Shown here in pieces: positions 1 through 8,268 of a stretch of DNA of 42,895 nucleotides. The stretch covers positions 1-42,895 of the forward strand of contig CAAFGE010000026.1 in assembly GCA_900762355.1 (NCBI GenBank), read 5' to 3'. The DNA comes from an uncultured Collinsella sp. GTDB taxonomy: Bacteria; Actinomycetota; Coriobacteriia; Coriobacteriales; Coriobacteriaceae. The notes under the pieces were generated by a model that saw only the letters and a list, made by a program, of their open reading frames with translations, did no database searches and was not told the origin of the DNA. The first letter of the stretch is position 1, and every line of letters starts with the position of its first letter. Both the position numbers and the translations under genes were made by a program.

Positions 1-104
1 GAGCATGGGGGGCACGCCCGGTCCCGTTCCGAACCCGGAAGCTAAGCCCCATCGCGCCGAGAGTACTGCGGGGCCAGCCCGTGGGAGGCCAGGGCGCCGC
101 TGAC
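1..104 (+). rRNA. rrf: 5S ribosomal RNA, 3' part (5' end outside window)
   Basis: The first ~104 bases carry the conserved 5S core: CCCGTTCCGAACCCGGAAG followed by TAAGCCCCATCGCGCCGA, GAGTACTGCGGGG and GTGGGAGGCCAGGGCGCCGCTGACC, the usual 3' half of an actinobacterial 5S rRNA. The start lies before the window. The 3' boundary is set by eye where the terminal helix strand should end and is uncertain by several bases. A strong intrinsic terminator follows, as expected for the last gene of an rRNA operon. Confidence 0.9.
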
Positions 105-136
105 CGGTGGACGGCACCGAGCCGTCATCGAAACTG

Positions 137-172
137 AAAAAAGGGGGAGGCCTCGCGGCCTCCCCCTTTTTT
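137..172 (+). terminator. Intrinsic terminator of the rRNA operon
   Basis: A perfect 10-bp stem (GGGGGAGGCC, TCGC loop, GGCCTCCCCC) is flanked by an A-run on the left and a T-run on the right, so it can act in both directions. It lies about 35 bases after the 5S rRNA. Confidence 0.92.
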
Positions 173-236
173 GCGTTTACGGGGCGTAAATGACTCAATT
201 ACACCAGACGATCTTGTTGTTTTCGGTATTGAGCCT

Positions 237-704
237 TTATTTAAAGAAAATAAATCGTATAACAAGGGCAACTGCTATGGCCGCAATGGTCAAAAGCAGA
301 ATTGTCAGCTGATGCTGCTTGCGTCGTTTACTTGACGAAACGAAGATTGACTTTCCCTGTTTTGGCGTTTCGAGATAGCGAGCCGAATGCGTCAAGGTTT
401 GCTTGGGTCGAGGCCCTCTTTGTTGATGGACGGCGGATGCTTTCATCGGCTCATCACTAGCTGCGCTGTTTTTAGATAATGGTGCGTCTTTCAGATATAC
501 AGGGTCTCCCGAGGCGACGCCCATATGTTTACGTCCCGTTTGGGCATCCTCGAGCGTTTGATATCGGTTTCTCGTCACATAATCGGGCTCTGGGTCATTG
601 ATGGGCTCTTGCGAGATGTGGGGGCGATGGAACCGTGGCGGCTGCGTAGAAGTATCTTCGCCCTGCGTCGGCATAAACATATTGTTCTGGTTTTGGTCGT
701 CCAT
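237..704 (-). CDS. Hypothetical protein with C-terminal membrane anchor
   Basis: A 155-residue protein that I do not recognise. Residues 1-125 are polar, low in hydrophobics and rich in Gln, Pro, Ser and basic residues, so probably disordered. A basic stretch (SSKRRKQHQ) is followed by a single hydrophobic segment, about residues 132-152, ending in FIFFK. This is the layout of a tail-anchored or single-pass membrane protein with the long N-terminal part probably cytoplasmic. The ATG start is supported by AAAGGG 6-7 bases upstream. It is transcribed away from the Hsp20 gene. Its base composition is more AT-rich than that of its neighbours, which may mean recent acquisition or weak constraint. 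No function is assigned. Confidence 0.7.
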   Translation of the reverse strand: MDDQNQNNMFMPTQGEDTSTQPPRFHRPHISQEPINDPEPDYVTRNRYQTLEDAQTGRKHMGVASGDPVYLKDAPLSKNSAASDEPMKASAVHQQRGPRPKQTLTHSARYLETPKQGKSIFVSSSKRRKQHQLTILLLTIAAIAVALVIRFIFFK

Positions 705-886
705 GATGCCCTTTAGCTCGTTACCAACAACGTGTACGCGCTCATTGTAAGCCCCTTGTTATTTGTAGCTGCGAACATACTTGTTATTTAAGCTCTGGTT
801 CAAAGAACCTTAACCTTACTAAAACCTGAGTTATACACACTTAGATATGCTTATAGTACTGGACTCAAAAAACTTTATAGTCGATG

Positions 887-915
887 TATATATGGGCACT
901 GGGTGGGCATATATA
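887..915. promoter_or_regulatory. Operator-like inverted repeat upstream of the Hsp20 gene
   Basis: Perfect 8-bp arms TATATATG (887-894) and CATATATA (908-915) flank a 13-base GC-rich centre, 67 bases before the Hsp20 start codon. The arms also contain possible -10 elements. The sequence matches neither CIRCE nor the HspR HAIR consensus that I know. The rest of the 228-base divergent region (705-981) is AT-rich and includes a small repeat GGTTCAAAGAACC at 801-813. Confidence 0.4.
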
Positions 916-981
916 AGAGCGTCAAAAGAAGTCCCAGTCACCTAGAAGATGGCTCGGCAGTCCTTAAAAGGAGTGGTAAAC

Positions 982-1413
982 ATGGCAAGCATGGTTCCTT
1001 ATCGTTCGGTTTTTGGCGTTCGTCCTTCTGCTAGCTCGCTGTTCGATCTGTTTGATGATATGACCGACCTTGCAAACAACTCGATTGCCTCCAAGGCGTT
1101 CCCCGTTGACGTTGAGGACAAGGGCGATGGCTACGAGGTCAAGGCGTATCTGACCGGTGTCGCCAAGGATGACATCGACGTTGAGCTCAATGAGGGTCGC
1201 CTGTCCATCAGCGTGAACGTCGAGGAGAGCGCCGAAAACGAGGGTAAGAACTTCCTCCAGAAGGAGTTTAGCTCGTACAGCGCGACGCGTGGCGTATATC
1301 TGAAGGACGCTTCGAGCGAGGGCCTCTCTGCAAAGTATGCTGACGGCATCCTGACCGTTACGGTTCCTAAGATCGTCGAGAAGAAGAACGTCACGAAGAT
1401 CTCCATCGACTAA
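982..1413 (+). CDS. Hsp20/alpha-crystallin family small heat-shock protein
   Basis: A 143-residue ATP-independent holdase that binds unfolding proteins in the cytoplasm and hands them to other chaperones. The alpha-crystallin domain spans about residues 35-135. It includes AFPVDVEDKGDGYEVKAYL near its start, the KDDIDVELNEGRLSISV strand region and a late ADGILTVTVPK segment, which is the family's hallmark G-x-L-x-[VI]-x-[VI] strand. The ATG at 982 is chosen over an upstream in-frame start at 949 because AAAAGGAG lies eight bases before it and the longer form would put that site inside the gene. It stands alone, with a regulatory-looking palindrome upstream and its own terminator downstream, as fits a stress-induced single gene. 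Confidence 0.93.
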   Translation: MASMVPYRSVFGVRPSASSLFDLFDDMTDLANNSIASKAFPVDVEDKGDGYEVKAYLTGVAKDDIDVELNEGRLSISVNVEESAENEGKNFLQKEFSSYSATRGVYLKDASSEGLSAKYADGILTVTVPKIVEKKNVTKISID

Positions 1414-1447
1414 CGATGGCTCTGCTTCAATCGAGAGTATGAGTTAA

Positions 1448-1479
1448 GGGGGCTGGGAAGTGATTCCCAGCCCCCTTTT
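1448..1479 (+). terminator. Intrinsic terminator after the Hsp20 gene
   Basis: Perfect 12-bp stem GGGGGCTGGGAA / TTCCCAGCCCCC with a GTGA loop, followed by TTTTG. It lies 34 bases after the stop codon and directly before the convergent metallo-hydrolase gene. Confidence 0.93.
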
Positions 1480-1493
1480 GTTGTCTTGAGGGG

Positions 1494-2303
1494 CTATTGA
1501 ATAGTTGTCGGTTGATACTGACTTGGAGGGCGTATCGAGAGCTTCCGTGGCCCTTGAAGACGGGTGGCAGAACTGCCGAGTTCATCATCGAGACTTGCAT
1601 CAAGCGCGTTGGCATAGCTTTTGACGGTAAGGCTTGGACGATTATTGTCCTGGCTGATATGCATGGCGATGAGCTGTTCGGTGCGATCGGTAACAAGTTC
1701 GCGCGCGGCTTCGGCGGCCTGGTTGTTGGAGAGATGCCCCTTTGTGGACAGGATGCGCTCCTGAAGAAAGCGTGGGTACGGTCCTTCGCGTAACATAGTT
1801 ACATCGTGGTTACTTTCGAGCGCGAGAACTCGACAGTCTTTGAGGATGCCTATGGCCTTGCTCGATAACTCTCCGGTGTCGGTGGCAAACCCAATGGAAT
1901 CATCGAGAGCATTAAATCGATAGCCGACAGGATTGATGACATCGTGCGATGTTGAGTAGGTTTGCACGTGGATGCCGGCAATGGGGAGCGTGTCGCCGGG
2001 GTCAAATTCCTCTACGGGCAGGTGCGCGAGGTTTTCTTTGCATGAAAGGGTGTCCCTGCTGGCAAAGAGGGGACCATGCCAGTGCTTGCACCATACATCG
2101 AGCCCCTTGATATGGTCACCATGCTCATGGGTGATTACTAGAGCGGCGACGTCGTCTGCCGAGAGGCCAAGCTCCGCCATGCGTTTAAGTGTCTCGCGGC
2201 GGGACAGGCCGTTGTCGATCATGATGAGCCCCTGAGGCCCCTCGACGAGTGCGCAGTTGCCTTTTGAGCCGCTGCCGAGGATATGAAGGTGCAGGCGAGA
2301 CAT
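1494..2303 (-). CDS. MBL-fold metallo-hydrolase, YycJ/WalJ type
   Basis: A 269-residue metallo-beta-lactamase-fold hydrolase of the YycJ/WalJ group, proposed to be DNA- or RNA-directed nucleases. The zinc motif HxHxDH is intact: THEHGDHIKGL gives H59, H61, D63 and H64. Later family features are FATDTGELS and LALESNHDVTML. The N-terminus LHILGSGSKGNCALVEG is typical of YycJ, which supports the ATG at 2303 rather than the in-frame start 27 codons upstream. The ribosome binding site is weak. In Firmicutes this gene follows the walRK two-component genes, but no such genes are here. It is divergent from tilS with only 48 bases between the starts, so the two promoters must overlap. The last ~25 residues are polar and specific to this protein. 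Confidence 0.87.
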   Translation of the reverse strand: MSRLHLHILGSGSKGNCALVEGPQGLIMIDNGLSRRETLKRMAELGLSADDVAALVITHEHGDHIKGLDVWCKHWHGPLFASRDTLSCKENLAHLPVEEFDPGDTLPIAGIHVQTYSTSHDVINPVGYRFNALDDSIGFATDTGELSSKAIGILKDCRVLALESNHDVTMLREGPYPRFLQERILSTKGHLSNNQAAEAARELVTDRTEQLIAMHISQDNNRPSLTVKSYANALDASLDDELGSSATRLQGPRKLSIRPPSQYQPTTIQ

Positions 2304-2351
2304 AAGATTCCAAAGGATACAATGGGTGCGGACGAATAGAGGAGGAAGCGA

Positions 2352-3893
2352 ATGCCAACGGTATCTCAGCACTATGGACATCATGCCGCGCCGAGGACGG
2401 ATAAGAGCGCCCTGGCAACGCGGCAGGCCGCTGCCCCCGTAGTGCTCATGGTATCAGGCGGTGCGGACTCGACGGCGCTGCTCCTTATGGCTTGCACATC
2501 AAAGCTGGATATTCAGGACGGGCGCGGCGTCGCTCCCATTGCGCGCGAGCGATTGCACGTGCTGCATGTAAACCATCATCTGCGCGGGGAGGCATCCGAT
2601 GGCGACGAGGCCTTTGTACGTGATTTGTGCGTGCAATACGGCTTGCCGCTGTGCGTTGAGCATGCCTATTTTGATGACGAATCGGGCAATATCGAGGCTG
2701 CGGCCCGCGAGGTGCGCTATGCCGCGGCACGGAGATATGTTCGCGAACTTTGTGCCGAATCGGGCGCACCGCGGACGGCGGCTCGTATCTGTACCGCGCA
2801 TACCTCGTCGGACCGCGCGGAAACATTTTTGATGAATGCCATTAAAGGGTCGGGTCCCGCGGGTCTATCAAGCATTCCACGCCGTCGGAACATTGTGGTG
2901 CGCCCCTTGCTCGACCTCACGCATGATGAGCTCGTGAGCTATCTGCAGGTGCACGGTCAGCCGTGGCGGGAAGATGAAAGCAACGAGGACGTTTCGTACC
3001 TGCGCAACTATGTGCGCCATCGGGTGATGCCGGTGGTGGCGCAGCGCAACGCGAACGTCTGTAAGACGATTGGCGCCGCTTGCGAAATTCTGGGCGACGA
3101 AGATGCCTTTCTTTCTCAGCTTTCGGCACAGGCGTTTCGAAGCTGCCTGCGCAAGGAGGCGGCGGGCGCACTGGTGCTCGATGCGCGCCGTCTTGCCGCC
3201 GCTGAGGTTGTGATTGCACGGCGTATCGTGCGATTGGCGATTAAGCGCATCGATCCCGACGCGCGACCGGAGATGCGGCACGTGGAGCGCGTGCTCGCCT
3301 GCGTCGCTGCGGGTTCGGGCTCGGTTACGCTTCCTGCGGGAATTGATGCCCGTGTGGAGTTTGGCACGCTGGCGTTCAAGGCCCCGGCGGCGCGCGAGGG
3401 TTTAGTGGCCGATTGGATCTCCGTTCCCGGTCGTCTGCCGCTGGGGGCGGGGCATATGCTGACAGCGGAGCCGATGGCTGTGGAGCCGGGGTGCGATATC
3501 GTGCACCGTGCCCGCGAGCTTGCTGCTGCCGGAAAGGTTGCGGCCTTGGTGGATGCGGCGGCCCTGGGGTTTGCCGACCGCGATAGCGAGCGGATGTTAG
3601 CCGGCTCGCGCGGGGAGATTCCCACCGAGGCACGATCGGCGCGCCTGTGGGTGGATAGCCCTGTGCCGGGAGACGTGATGTGCCCGTTGGGGATGAACGG
3701 CCGAAGCAAGAAAGTGTCAGACCTGTTAAACGAGGCGCGCATTCCTGTTTCAGACCGCTCTGGCGTACCCGTGGTAAGAACGGCTCCGGGAGGTGCCGTA
3801 GTATGGGTCGCGGGCGTTCGCGCGGACGAGCGTTTTAAATGCACGGCCGCAACGCGCGTGGCATATCTGCTTCGTGTGGTCGATGCGGAATAG
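2352..3893 (+). CDS. tilS: tRNA(Ile)-lysidine synthetase TilS
   Basis: TilS uses ATP to attach lysine to C34 of the CAU-anticodon tRNA(Ile), so that it reads AUA and is charged with isoleucine. The N-type ATP-pyrophosphatase P-loop SGGADSTAL is at about residues 35-43. HVLHVNHHLRGEASDGDEAFV is the expected second motif (the HHLRG box), and TAHTSSDRAETFLMN matches the family's AHxxDDxxET-type motif, with SSD in place of DD. PLLDLTHDELVSYL and RNYVRHRVMP follow in order. The C-terminal third (about 300-513) holds the tRNA-binding domains. At 513 residues it is longer than the ~430 of E. coli TilS. GAGGAGG lies just before the ATG. It starts the common tilS-hpt-ftsH gene order. Confidence 0.94.
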   Translation: MPTVSQHYGHHAAPRTDKSALATRQAAAPVVLMVSGGADSTALLLMACTSKLDIQDGRGVAPIARERLHVLHVNHHLRGEASDGDEAFVRDLCVQYGLPLCVEHAYFDDESGNIEAAAREVRYAAARRYVRELCAESGAPRTAARICTAHTSSDRAETFLMNAIKGSGPAGLSSIPRRRNIVVRPLLDLTHDELVSYLQVHGQPWREDESNEDVSYLRNYVRHRVMPVVAQRNANVCKTIGAACEILGDEDAFLSQLSAQAFRSCLRKEAAGALVLDARRLAAAEVVIARRIVRLAIKRIDPDARPEMRHVERVLACVAAGSGSVTLPAGIDARVEFGTLAFKAPAAREGLVADWISVPGRLPLGAGHMLTAEPMAVEPGCDIVHRARELAAAGKVAALVDAAALGFADRDSERMLAGSRGEIPTEARSARLWVDSPVPGDVMCPLGMNGRSKKVSDLLNEARIPVSDRSGVPVVRTAPGGAVVWVAGVRADERFKCTAATRVAYLLRVVDAE

Positions 3894-3954
3894 CGCTTCG
3901 CGCCAGCTATTCTGTGCGACGTTGACGGTATTCCCGCGCTGATGGCGCACGTGC

Positions 3955-3984
3955 TGGTAAATATACCCCGTGCGCTGCTAGAAT
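3955..3984 (+). promoter_or_regulatory. Possible promoter for hpt-ftsH
   Basis: In the 147-base gap between tilS and hpt a TAGAAT -10 box (3979-3984) lies 18 bases after a poor -35 (TGGTAA). It would allow hpt and ftsH to be transcribed apart from tilS. The -35 match is weak, so this is tentative. Confidence 0.35.
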
Positions 3985-4040
3985 GTGTAGTTCGCGTCCA
4001 TGCGGCGGTGCGTGGGCGATAAGCACAAGAAAGGGTTGTC

Positions 4041-4589
4041 ATGGCTTCTCAACATCCGGATATCGAGAAGGTTCTGTTTACGCAGGAGGATATCGACGGT
4101 ATCGTCTCTCGCCTAGGCGAGCAGATTACTCGCGACTACGCGGGTAAGGATCTGGTGCTGATTGCGGTCCTGCGCGGCGCCGTGGTCTTTATGGGCGACC
4201 TGATGCGCAAGATCGAGCTGCCGACCAACATCGATTTCATGGCTGTTTCGAGCTATGGCGACGGTGTGAAGTCCTCGGGCATCGTGCGTATCATTAAGGA
4301 CCTGGATATCGACATCCGCGGTCGCGACGTGCTGATCGTCGAGGACATTCTGGACTCGGGCCTGACGCTCAAGTATCTGATGAAGAACCTCGAGAGCCGC
4401 AAGCCCGCCTCGCTGGAGGTTGCCGCCTTCCTGTGGAAGGACGTTGAGGACCGTACCTCGGCCGTCACGCCCAAGTATGTTGGAACCCATTGCCCCGATG
4501 CCTTTGTGGTGGGCTACGGCCTCGACTATGCCGAGCGCTATCGTAACCTTCCGTATCTGGGCATTTTGAAACCGGAGGTTTATTCGTAA
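4041..4589 (+). CDS. hpt: Hypoxanthine phosphoribosyltransferase
   Basis: This enzyme joins hypoxanthine or guanine to PRPP to give IMP or GMP in purine salvage. The 182-residue length is normal for bacterial HPRT. The PRPP-binding signature VLIVEDILDSGLTL lies at about residues 96-109, with the conserved acidic pair E-D. The flexible-loop region FMAVSSYGDGVKSSG and the base-binding C-terminal segment DAFVVGYGLDYAERYRNLPYL are in place. The start is preceded by AAGAAAGGGTTGTC. The gene ends one base before ftsH begins, so the two are almost certainly co-transcribed. The tilS-hpt-ftsH neighbourhood is widespread in Gram-positive bacteria. Confidence 0.96.
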   Translation: MASQHPDIEKVLFTQEDIDGIVSRLGEQITRDYAGKDLVLIAVLRGAVVFMGDLMRKIELPTNIDFMAVSSYGDGVKSSGIVRIIKDLDIDIRGRDVLIVEDILDSGLTLKYLMKNLESRKPASLEVAAFLWKDVEDRTSAVTPKYVGTHCPDAFVVGYGLDYAERYRNLPYLGILKPEVYS

Positions 4590-4590
4590 G

Positions 4591-6729
4591 ATGCCCGACG
4601 ACCGTAACGATAACAATTCCCAGACTCCCCGGGAGCCTAAGATCCCGGGGATGCCCGGAGGCAAGAAGCCCACGCGTACGGGCTGGCTGTATTTTATTTT
4701 GGCTTGCGCGCTTCTGGGCTACGCCTTCTTTAACATGGGCTCCGGCTTTGCCAATTCCAGCAATACCGTAAAGCTCGCGACGAGCGAGATGGTCAACGCC
4801 ATTAAGCAGGATCGCGTCGAAGATTTGACCTATACGGTTCAAGACGGAAGCGTGACGGGTCATTACTGGAAGACGAAGAAGGACAAGGGCGATACGAGCG
4901 AGCTCAAGAGCTTCTCCTCGACCTATGTCGGCTCCGATTCGCTTGCCGAGCTCATGGCGGAGCATCCCGATACCAAGTACATCGTCAACACCAACGATCC
5001 CGATTTTTGGGGCGACTTGGCGATGAGTGTGCTTCCGACGATTGCCCTTATCGCCATCATGTTCTACTTTATGCGCCAGATGATGGGCGCCAACAACAGG
5101 AACATGCAGTTTGGCAAGACCAACGCCAAGACCAACGAGGCCACACGCCCCAAGGTCAAGTTTGAAGACGTTGCCGGCGTGGACGAGGCAGTCGAGGAGC
5201 TCGAGGAGATCCGTGACTTTTTGAGCGATCCGGATCGCTATCGCAAGCTGGGCGCCAAGATCCCGCGTGGCGTGTTGCTGGTTGGCCCTCCGGGAACCGG
5301 TAAAACGCTGCTGGCCAAGGCCGTTGCCGGCGAGGCGGGCGTGCCGTTCTTTAGCATCTCGGGTTCCGACTTTGTCGAGATGTTTGTAGGTGTCGGCGCC
5401 AGCCGTGTGCGTGACCTCTTTAAGGAGGCCAAGTCCCAGGCCCCGTCGATCATCTTCATCGATGAGATCGATGCCGTGGGACGTCAGCGCGGAGCTGGCT
5501 TGGGCGGCGGTCACGACGAGCGCGAGCAGACGCTCAACCAGCTGCTGGTCGAGATGGACGGCTTTGAGGAAAGCGAGTCGGTCATCCTGATCGCTGCGAC
5601 CAACCGTCCTGACATCCTGGATCCGGCATTGCTGCGTCCCGGCCGTTTTGACCGCCAGGTTACGGTCGACCGTCCGGATGTGAAGGGCCGCGAGCAGATC
5701 TTGCGCGTGCATGCCGAGAACAAGCCGATGGACGAGGACGTTAAGTTTGAGAAGCTCGCCCAGATGACCGTTGGCTTTACTGGTGCCGATTTGGCGAACC
5801 TGCTCAACGAGTCTGCGCTGCTGGCCGCTCGCCGTCATCGTTCCGTGATCTCGATGGACGAGGTCGAGGAGTCGATGGAGCGCGTGATTGCCGGACCGCA
5901 ACGCAAGGGTCGCGTGATGACCGAGGCCGAGCGCACCACGATTGCCTACCACGAGAGCGGTCACGCTTTGGTGGGCCACATCCTGGAGCACTCCGATCCG
6001 GTTCATAAGATCTCGATCGTCAGCCGCGGTCAGGCCCTGGGCTACACGCTGCAGCTTCCGCAGGAGGACCACTTCCTCAAGACCAAGAACGAGATGCTCG
6101 ACGAGCTTGCCGTGTTCTTGGGCGGTCGCGTTGCCGAGGAGCTCATGTGCGATGACATCACGTCGGGCGCGAGCAACGACCTGGAGCGTGCGACCAAGAT
6201 GGCGCGCGAGATGGTTACACGTCTGGGCATGAGCGAGGAGCTGGGCACGCAAGTGTTTGGCGAGGCGCAGCATCAGGTGTTCCTTGGTCGCGATTACGCC
6301 GATCACCAGGATTACTCCGAGGAGACGGCGCGCCGCATCGATATCGAGGTTCAGCGCATTATGCGTGAGGCCCATCGTCGTGCGGTCGAGATCCTGGACG
6401 CCCGTCGCGATCAGCTCGATCTGATGGCGAAGGTGCTGCTTGAGCGCGAGACCGTCGAAGGCGACGCCGTGAACGCCCTGCTCGACAACGAGTGGGATGC
6501 CTACCTTGAGCGCGAGGGCGATATCCTGGCGGCCAAGGAGGAGCGCAACGCCAAGGCGGCCGGCATGCCGACCAAGAAGCGTGCGCCTCGCATGAGCGAG
6601 GAGGAACTTGCGGCAGATGCCGCGGCTTTTGCGCAGGCGGCCATGCAGGAGGATGCCGAAGTGGCATCCGACGCTGACGATGACCATGCCGTCGTCGATG
6701 CCGATGCCGATGCCGACACCGACAAATAG
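4591..6729 (+). CDS. ftsH: ATP-dependent zinc metalloprotease FtsH
   Basis: A membrane-bound AAA+ protease that forms hexamers and removes damaged membrane proteins and short-lived regulators. Two membrane segments (about residues 31-50 and 146-165) bracket an extracellular domain. The AAA+ module has Walker A GPPGTGKT from residue 232, Walker B IIFIDEID and the second-region-of-homology stretch ATNRPDILDPALLRPGRFDRQ. The zinc-protease motif HESGH begins at residue 454 (HExxH; Ser where many FtsH have Ala), with the third ligand expected in the SGASNDLERAT region. At 712 residues it is longer than E. coli FtsH. The extra length is an Ala/Asp-rich acidic tail (DADADADTDK) at the C-terminus. 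The ATG overlaps the ribosome-binding context of the preceding hpt stop. Confidence 0.97.
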   Translation: MPDDRNDNNSQTPREPKIPGMPGGKKPTRTGWLYFILACALLGYAFFNMGSGFANSSNTVKLATSEMVNAIKQDRVEDLTYTVQDGSVTGHYWKTKKDKGDTSELKSFSSTYVGSDSLAELMAEHPDTKYIVNTNDPDFWGDLAMSVLPTIALIAIMFYFMRQMMGANNRNMQFGKTNAKTNEATRPKVKFEDVAGVDEAVEELEEIRDFLSDPDRYRKLGAKIPRGVLLVGPPGTGKTLLAKAVAGEAGVPFFSISGSDFVEMFVGVGASRVRDLFKEAKSQAPSIIFIDEIDAVGRQRGAGLGGGHDEREQTLNQLLVEMDGFEESESVILIAATNRPDILDPALLRPGRFDRQVTVDRPDVKGREQILRVHAENKPMDEDVKFEKLAQMTVGFTGADLANLLNESALLAARRHRSVISMDEVEESMERVIAGPQRKGRVMTEAERTTIAYHESGHALVGHILEHSDPVHKISIVSRGQALGYTLQLPQEDHFLKTKNEMLDELAVFLGGRVAEELMCDDITSGASNDLERATKMAREMVTRLGMSEELGTQVFGEAQHQVFLGRDYADHQDYSEETARRIDIEVQRIMREAHRRAVEILDARRDQLDLMAKVLLERETVEGDAVNALLDNEWDAYLEREGDILAAKEERNAKAAGMPTKKRAPRMSEEELAADAAAFAQAAMQEDAEVASDADDDHAVVDADADADTDK

Positions 6730-6740
6730 TCTTTGTGGCG

Positions 6741-6779
6741 AAAGCCTCCGCGGGGAAACCTGCGGAGGCTTTTTCTTTT
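6741..6779 (+). terminator. Intrinsic terminator after ftsH
   Basis: Perfect 11-bp stem AAAGCCTCCGC / GCGGAGGCTTT (6741-6751 with 6762-6772), followed by a T-rich tail TTCTTTT. Confidence 0.93.
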
Positions 6780-6797
6780 GAGCGATATGGGGCCGTC

Positions 6798-6859
6798 TGT
6801 TGATTGGGGACAGACTTAAATGAGCGTTTTCACGCATTTAAGTCTGTCCCCAATCAACA
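6798..6859. repeat. Long perfect palindrome with GGGGACAGACTTAA core
   Basis: Two perfect 25-base arms (6798-6822 and 6835-6859) surround a 12-base centre. The left arm contains ATTGGGGACAGACTTAAATG. It sits between the ftsH terminator and the promoter of the next gene. It has no T-run, so it is not an ordinary terminator. It resembles in type the GGGACA-containing palindromes at 21319 and the family at 24444, 27510 and 29671. Palindromes of this kind are often REP-like elements moved by Y1 (REP-associated) transposases. No such transposase is in this window. Confidence 0.85.
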
Positions 6860-6918
6860 TTGCTGCGGCACTTTGCTCGGCTAAAGCGTACAATAGCGCC
6901 TATGCGAAAGGGGAACAG

Positions 6919-8103
6919 ATGATCAACGAAACTATGTATGCTCGCGGTGCGGAAAGCTCCATCATCCGTGAGATTTTTAGCTATGGCCTTGAGCGCAAGG
7001 CGCAGATCGGTGCGGAAAACGTATTCGATTTTTCGCTGGGCAATCCGAGCGTTCCGGCACCCGCTGCTGTGGCGGAGTCCATTAAGAAGGCCCTGGAGCT
7101 GCCGAGCGACCAGCTGCACGGCTACACGCCCGCACCGGGCCTGCCGCAATGTCGTGCCGCTGTGACCGAATCGCTCAACCGCCGCTTTGGAACGAACTAT
7201 GAGGGTAAGGACGTCTTTATGACGGTGGGTGCTGCGGCTTCGCTCACCTGCACGCTCAACGCCGTTACGAACCCGGGCGACGAGGTTATTGTTATCGCCC
7301 CGTACTTTCCGGAGTATCGCGTTTGGATTGAGAAGGCCGGCTGTACGTGTGTTGAGGCGCCTGCTGATGAAGACACGTTCCAGCTGAGCGTGGACAACGT
7401 GCTCAAGGCGATCACCGACAAGACGGCAGCCGTCATTATCGACTCGCCCAACAACCCGACCGGTGCCGTATATACGCGCGACACGCTGACGCGACTGGCC
7501 AATGTTCTGCGCGAGGCCAACGCTCAGCGCGATCCCGAGAATCCGATTATGCTCATCTCGGATGAGCCGTACCGCGAGATCGTGTACGGTGCCGAGGTGC
7601 CTTGGGTGCCCTCGATCTACGAGCACACCATCGTGTGCTACTCGTATTCCAAGTCGCTGTCGCTGCCGGGTGAGCGCGTGGGGTGGATCTTGGTTCCCAA
7701 CACCAATCCGCAGGCTGCCCGTCTGATGCCGGCCGTCGCCGGTGCCGCCCGCACGCTGGGCTTCGTGTGCGCACCGGCGCTCTTTCAGCGCGTAATTATC
7801 GACTGCATCGATGAGCCGAGTGACGTTGAGGCCTATGCACGCAACCGCACCGCGCTTACCGACGCACTAGCGGAGTACGGCTACACCTATGTTGAGCCGG
7901 ACGGTGCTTTCTACCTGTGGGTGAAGGCACTCGAGCCCGATGCGAATGCGTTTTGCGAGCGCGCAAAGAAGTATGAGTTGCTTGCGGTTCCCTCGGACAG
8001 CTTTGGTATGCCGGGTTGGTTCCGCCTGGGCTATTGCGTGAGCTACGAAACGATTGTCAATTCGCTACCCGCTTGGAAACAGTTGGCGGACGAGTATCGT
8101 TAA
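6919..8103 (+). CDS. PLP-dependent aminotransferase (class I/II, aspartate-aminotransferase-like)
   Basis: A 394-residue fold-type I aminotransferase that moves an amino group between an amino acid and a 2-oxo acid using pyridoxal phosphate. Its exact substrate cannot be read from the sequence. The N-terminal substrate loop (FDFSLGNPSVPAP) and the DSPNNPTGAVYT motif (Asn contacts the cofactor) are clear. ISDEPYREIVY gives the Asp and Tyr that hold the pyridine ring and phenol oxygen. The Schiff-base lysine is K245 in SYSKSLSLPGERVGW, and the substrate-carboxylate Arg is expected in WFRLGYCVS near the C-terminus. The ATG at 6919 is preferred because AAAGGGG lies six bases upstream. An in-frame start 33 codons earlier would lie inside the palindrome at 6798-6859. 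A TACAAT -10 box is seen at 6889. Confidence 0.9.
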   Translation: MINETMYARGAESSIIREIFSYGLERKAQIGAENVFDFSLGNPSVPAPAAVAESIKKALELPSDQLHGYTPAPGLPQCRAAVTESLNRRFGTNYEGKDVFMTVGAAASLTCTLNAVTNPGDEVIVIAPYFPEYRVWIEKAGCTCVEAPADEDTFQLSVDNVLKAITDKTAAVIIDSPNNPTGAVYTRDTLTRLANVLREANAQRDPENPIMLISDEPYREIVYGAEVPWVPSIYEHTIVCYSYSKSLSLPGERVGWILVPNTNPQAARLMPAVAGAARTLGFVCAPALFQRVIIDCIDEPSDVEAYARNRTALTDALAEYGYTYVEPDGAFYLWVKALEPDANAFCERAKKYELLAVPSDSFGMPGWFRLGYCVSYETIVNSLPAWKQLADEYR

Positions 8104-8137
8104 AAGTAAAGCGCTCTGCCTACAATGTTTTACGTGA

Positions 8138-8168
8138 AACGGGGTTTGGTGTTAAGCCGGACCCCGTT
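8138..8168 (+). terminator. Hairpin after the aminotransferase gene
   Basis: Arms AACGGGGT (8138-8145) and ACCCCGTT (8161-8168) form an 8-bp stem with a 15-base loop, 34 bases after the stop codon. There is no T-run, so it is a weak or factor-assisted terminator candidate. Confidence 0.4.
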
Positions 8169-8201
8169 GTCATGGACGTTGTGTCTTTGGGATGGAGTGG
8201 T

Positions 8202-8231
8202 TTTACGACTATCGAAGGCTATGCGTACAAT
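8202..8231 (+). promoter_or_regulatory. Promoter for the PHP-domain gene
   Basis: TTTACG (-35, 8202-8207) and TACAAT (-10, 8226-8231) are 18 bases apart, ending 37 bases before the start codon. The match to a housekeeping promoter is fair. Confidence 0.55.
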
Positions 8232-8268
8232 GAATATAAGCGACGGCCGTGCCAGATAAGGAGACCTG

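Noticed and set aside
4465..6837. Long open frame antisense to ftsH (790 codons)
   Set aside because: It is a shadow of the GC-rich ftsH gene in a favourable frame; the translation has no domain and has the biased composition typical of antisense frames.
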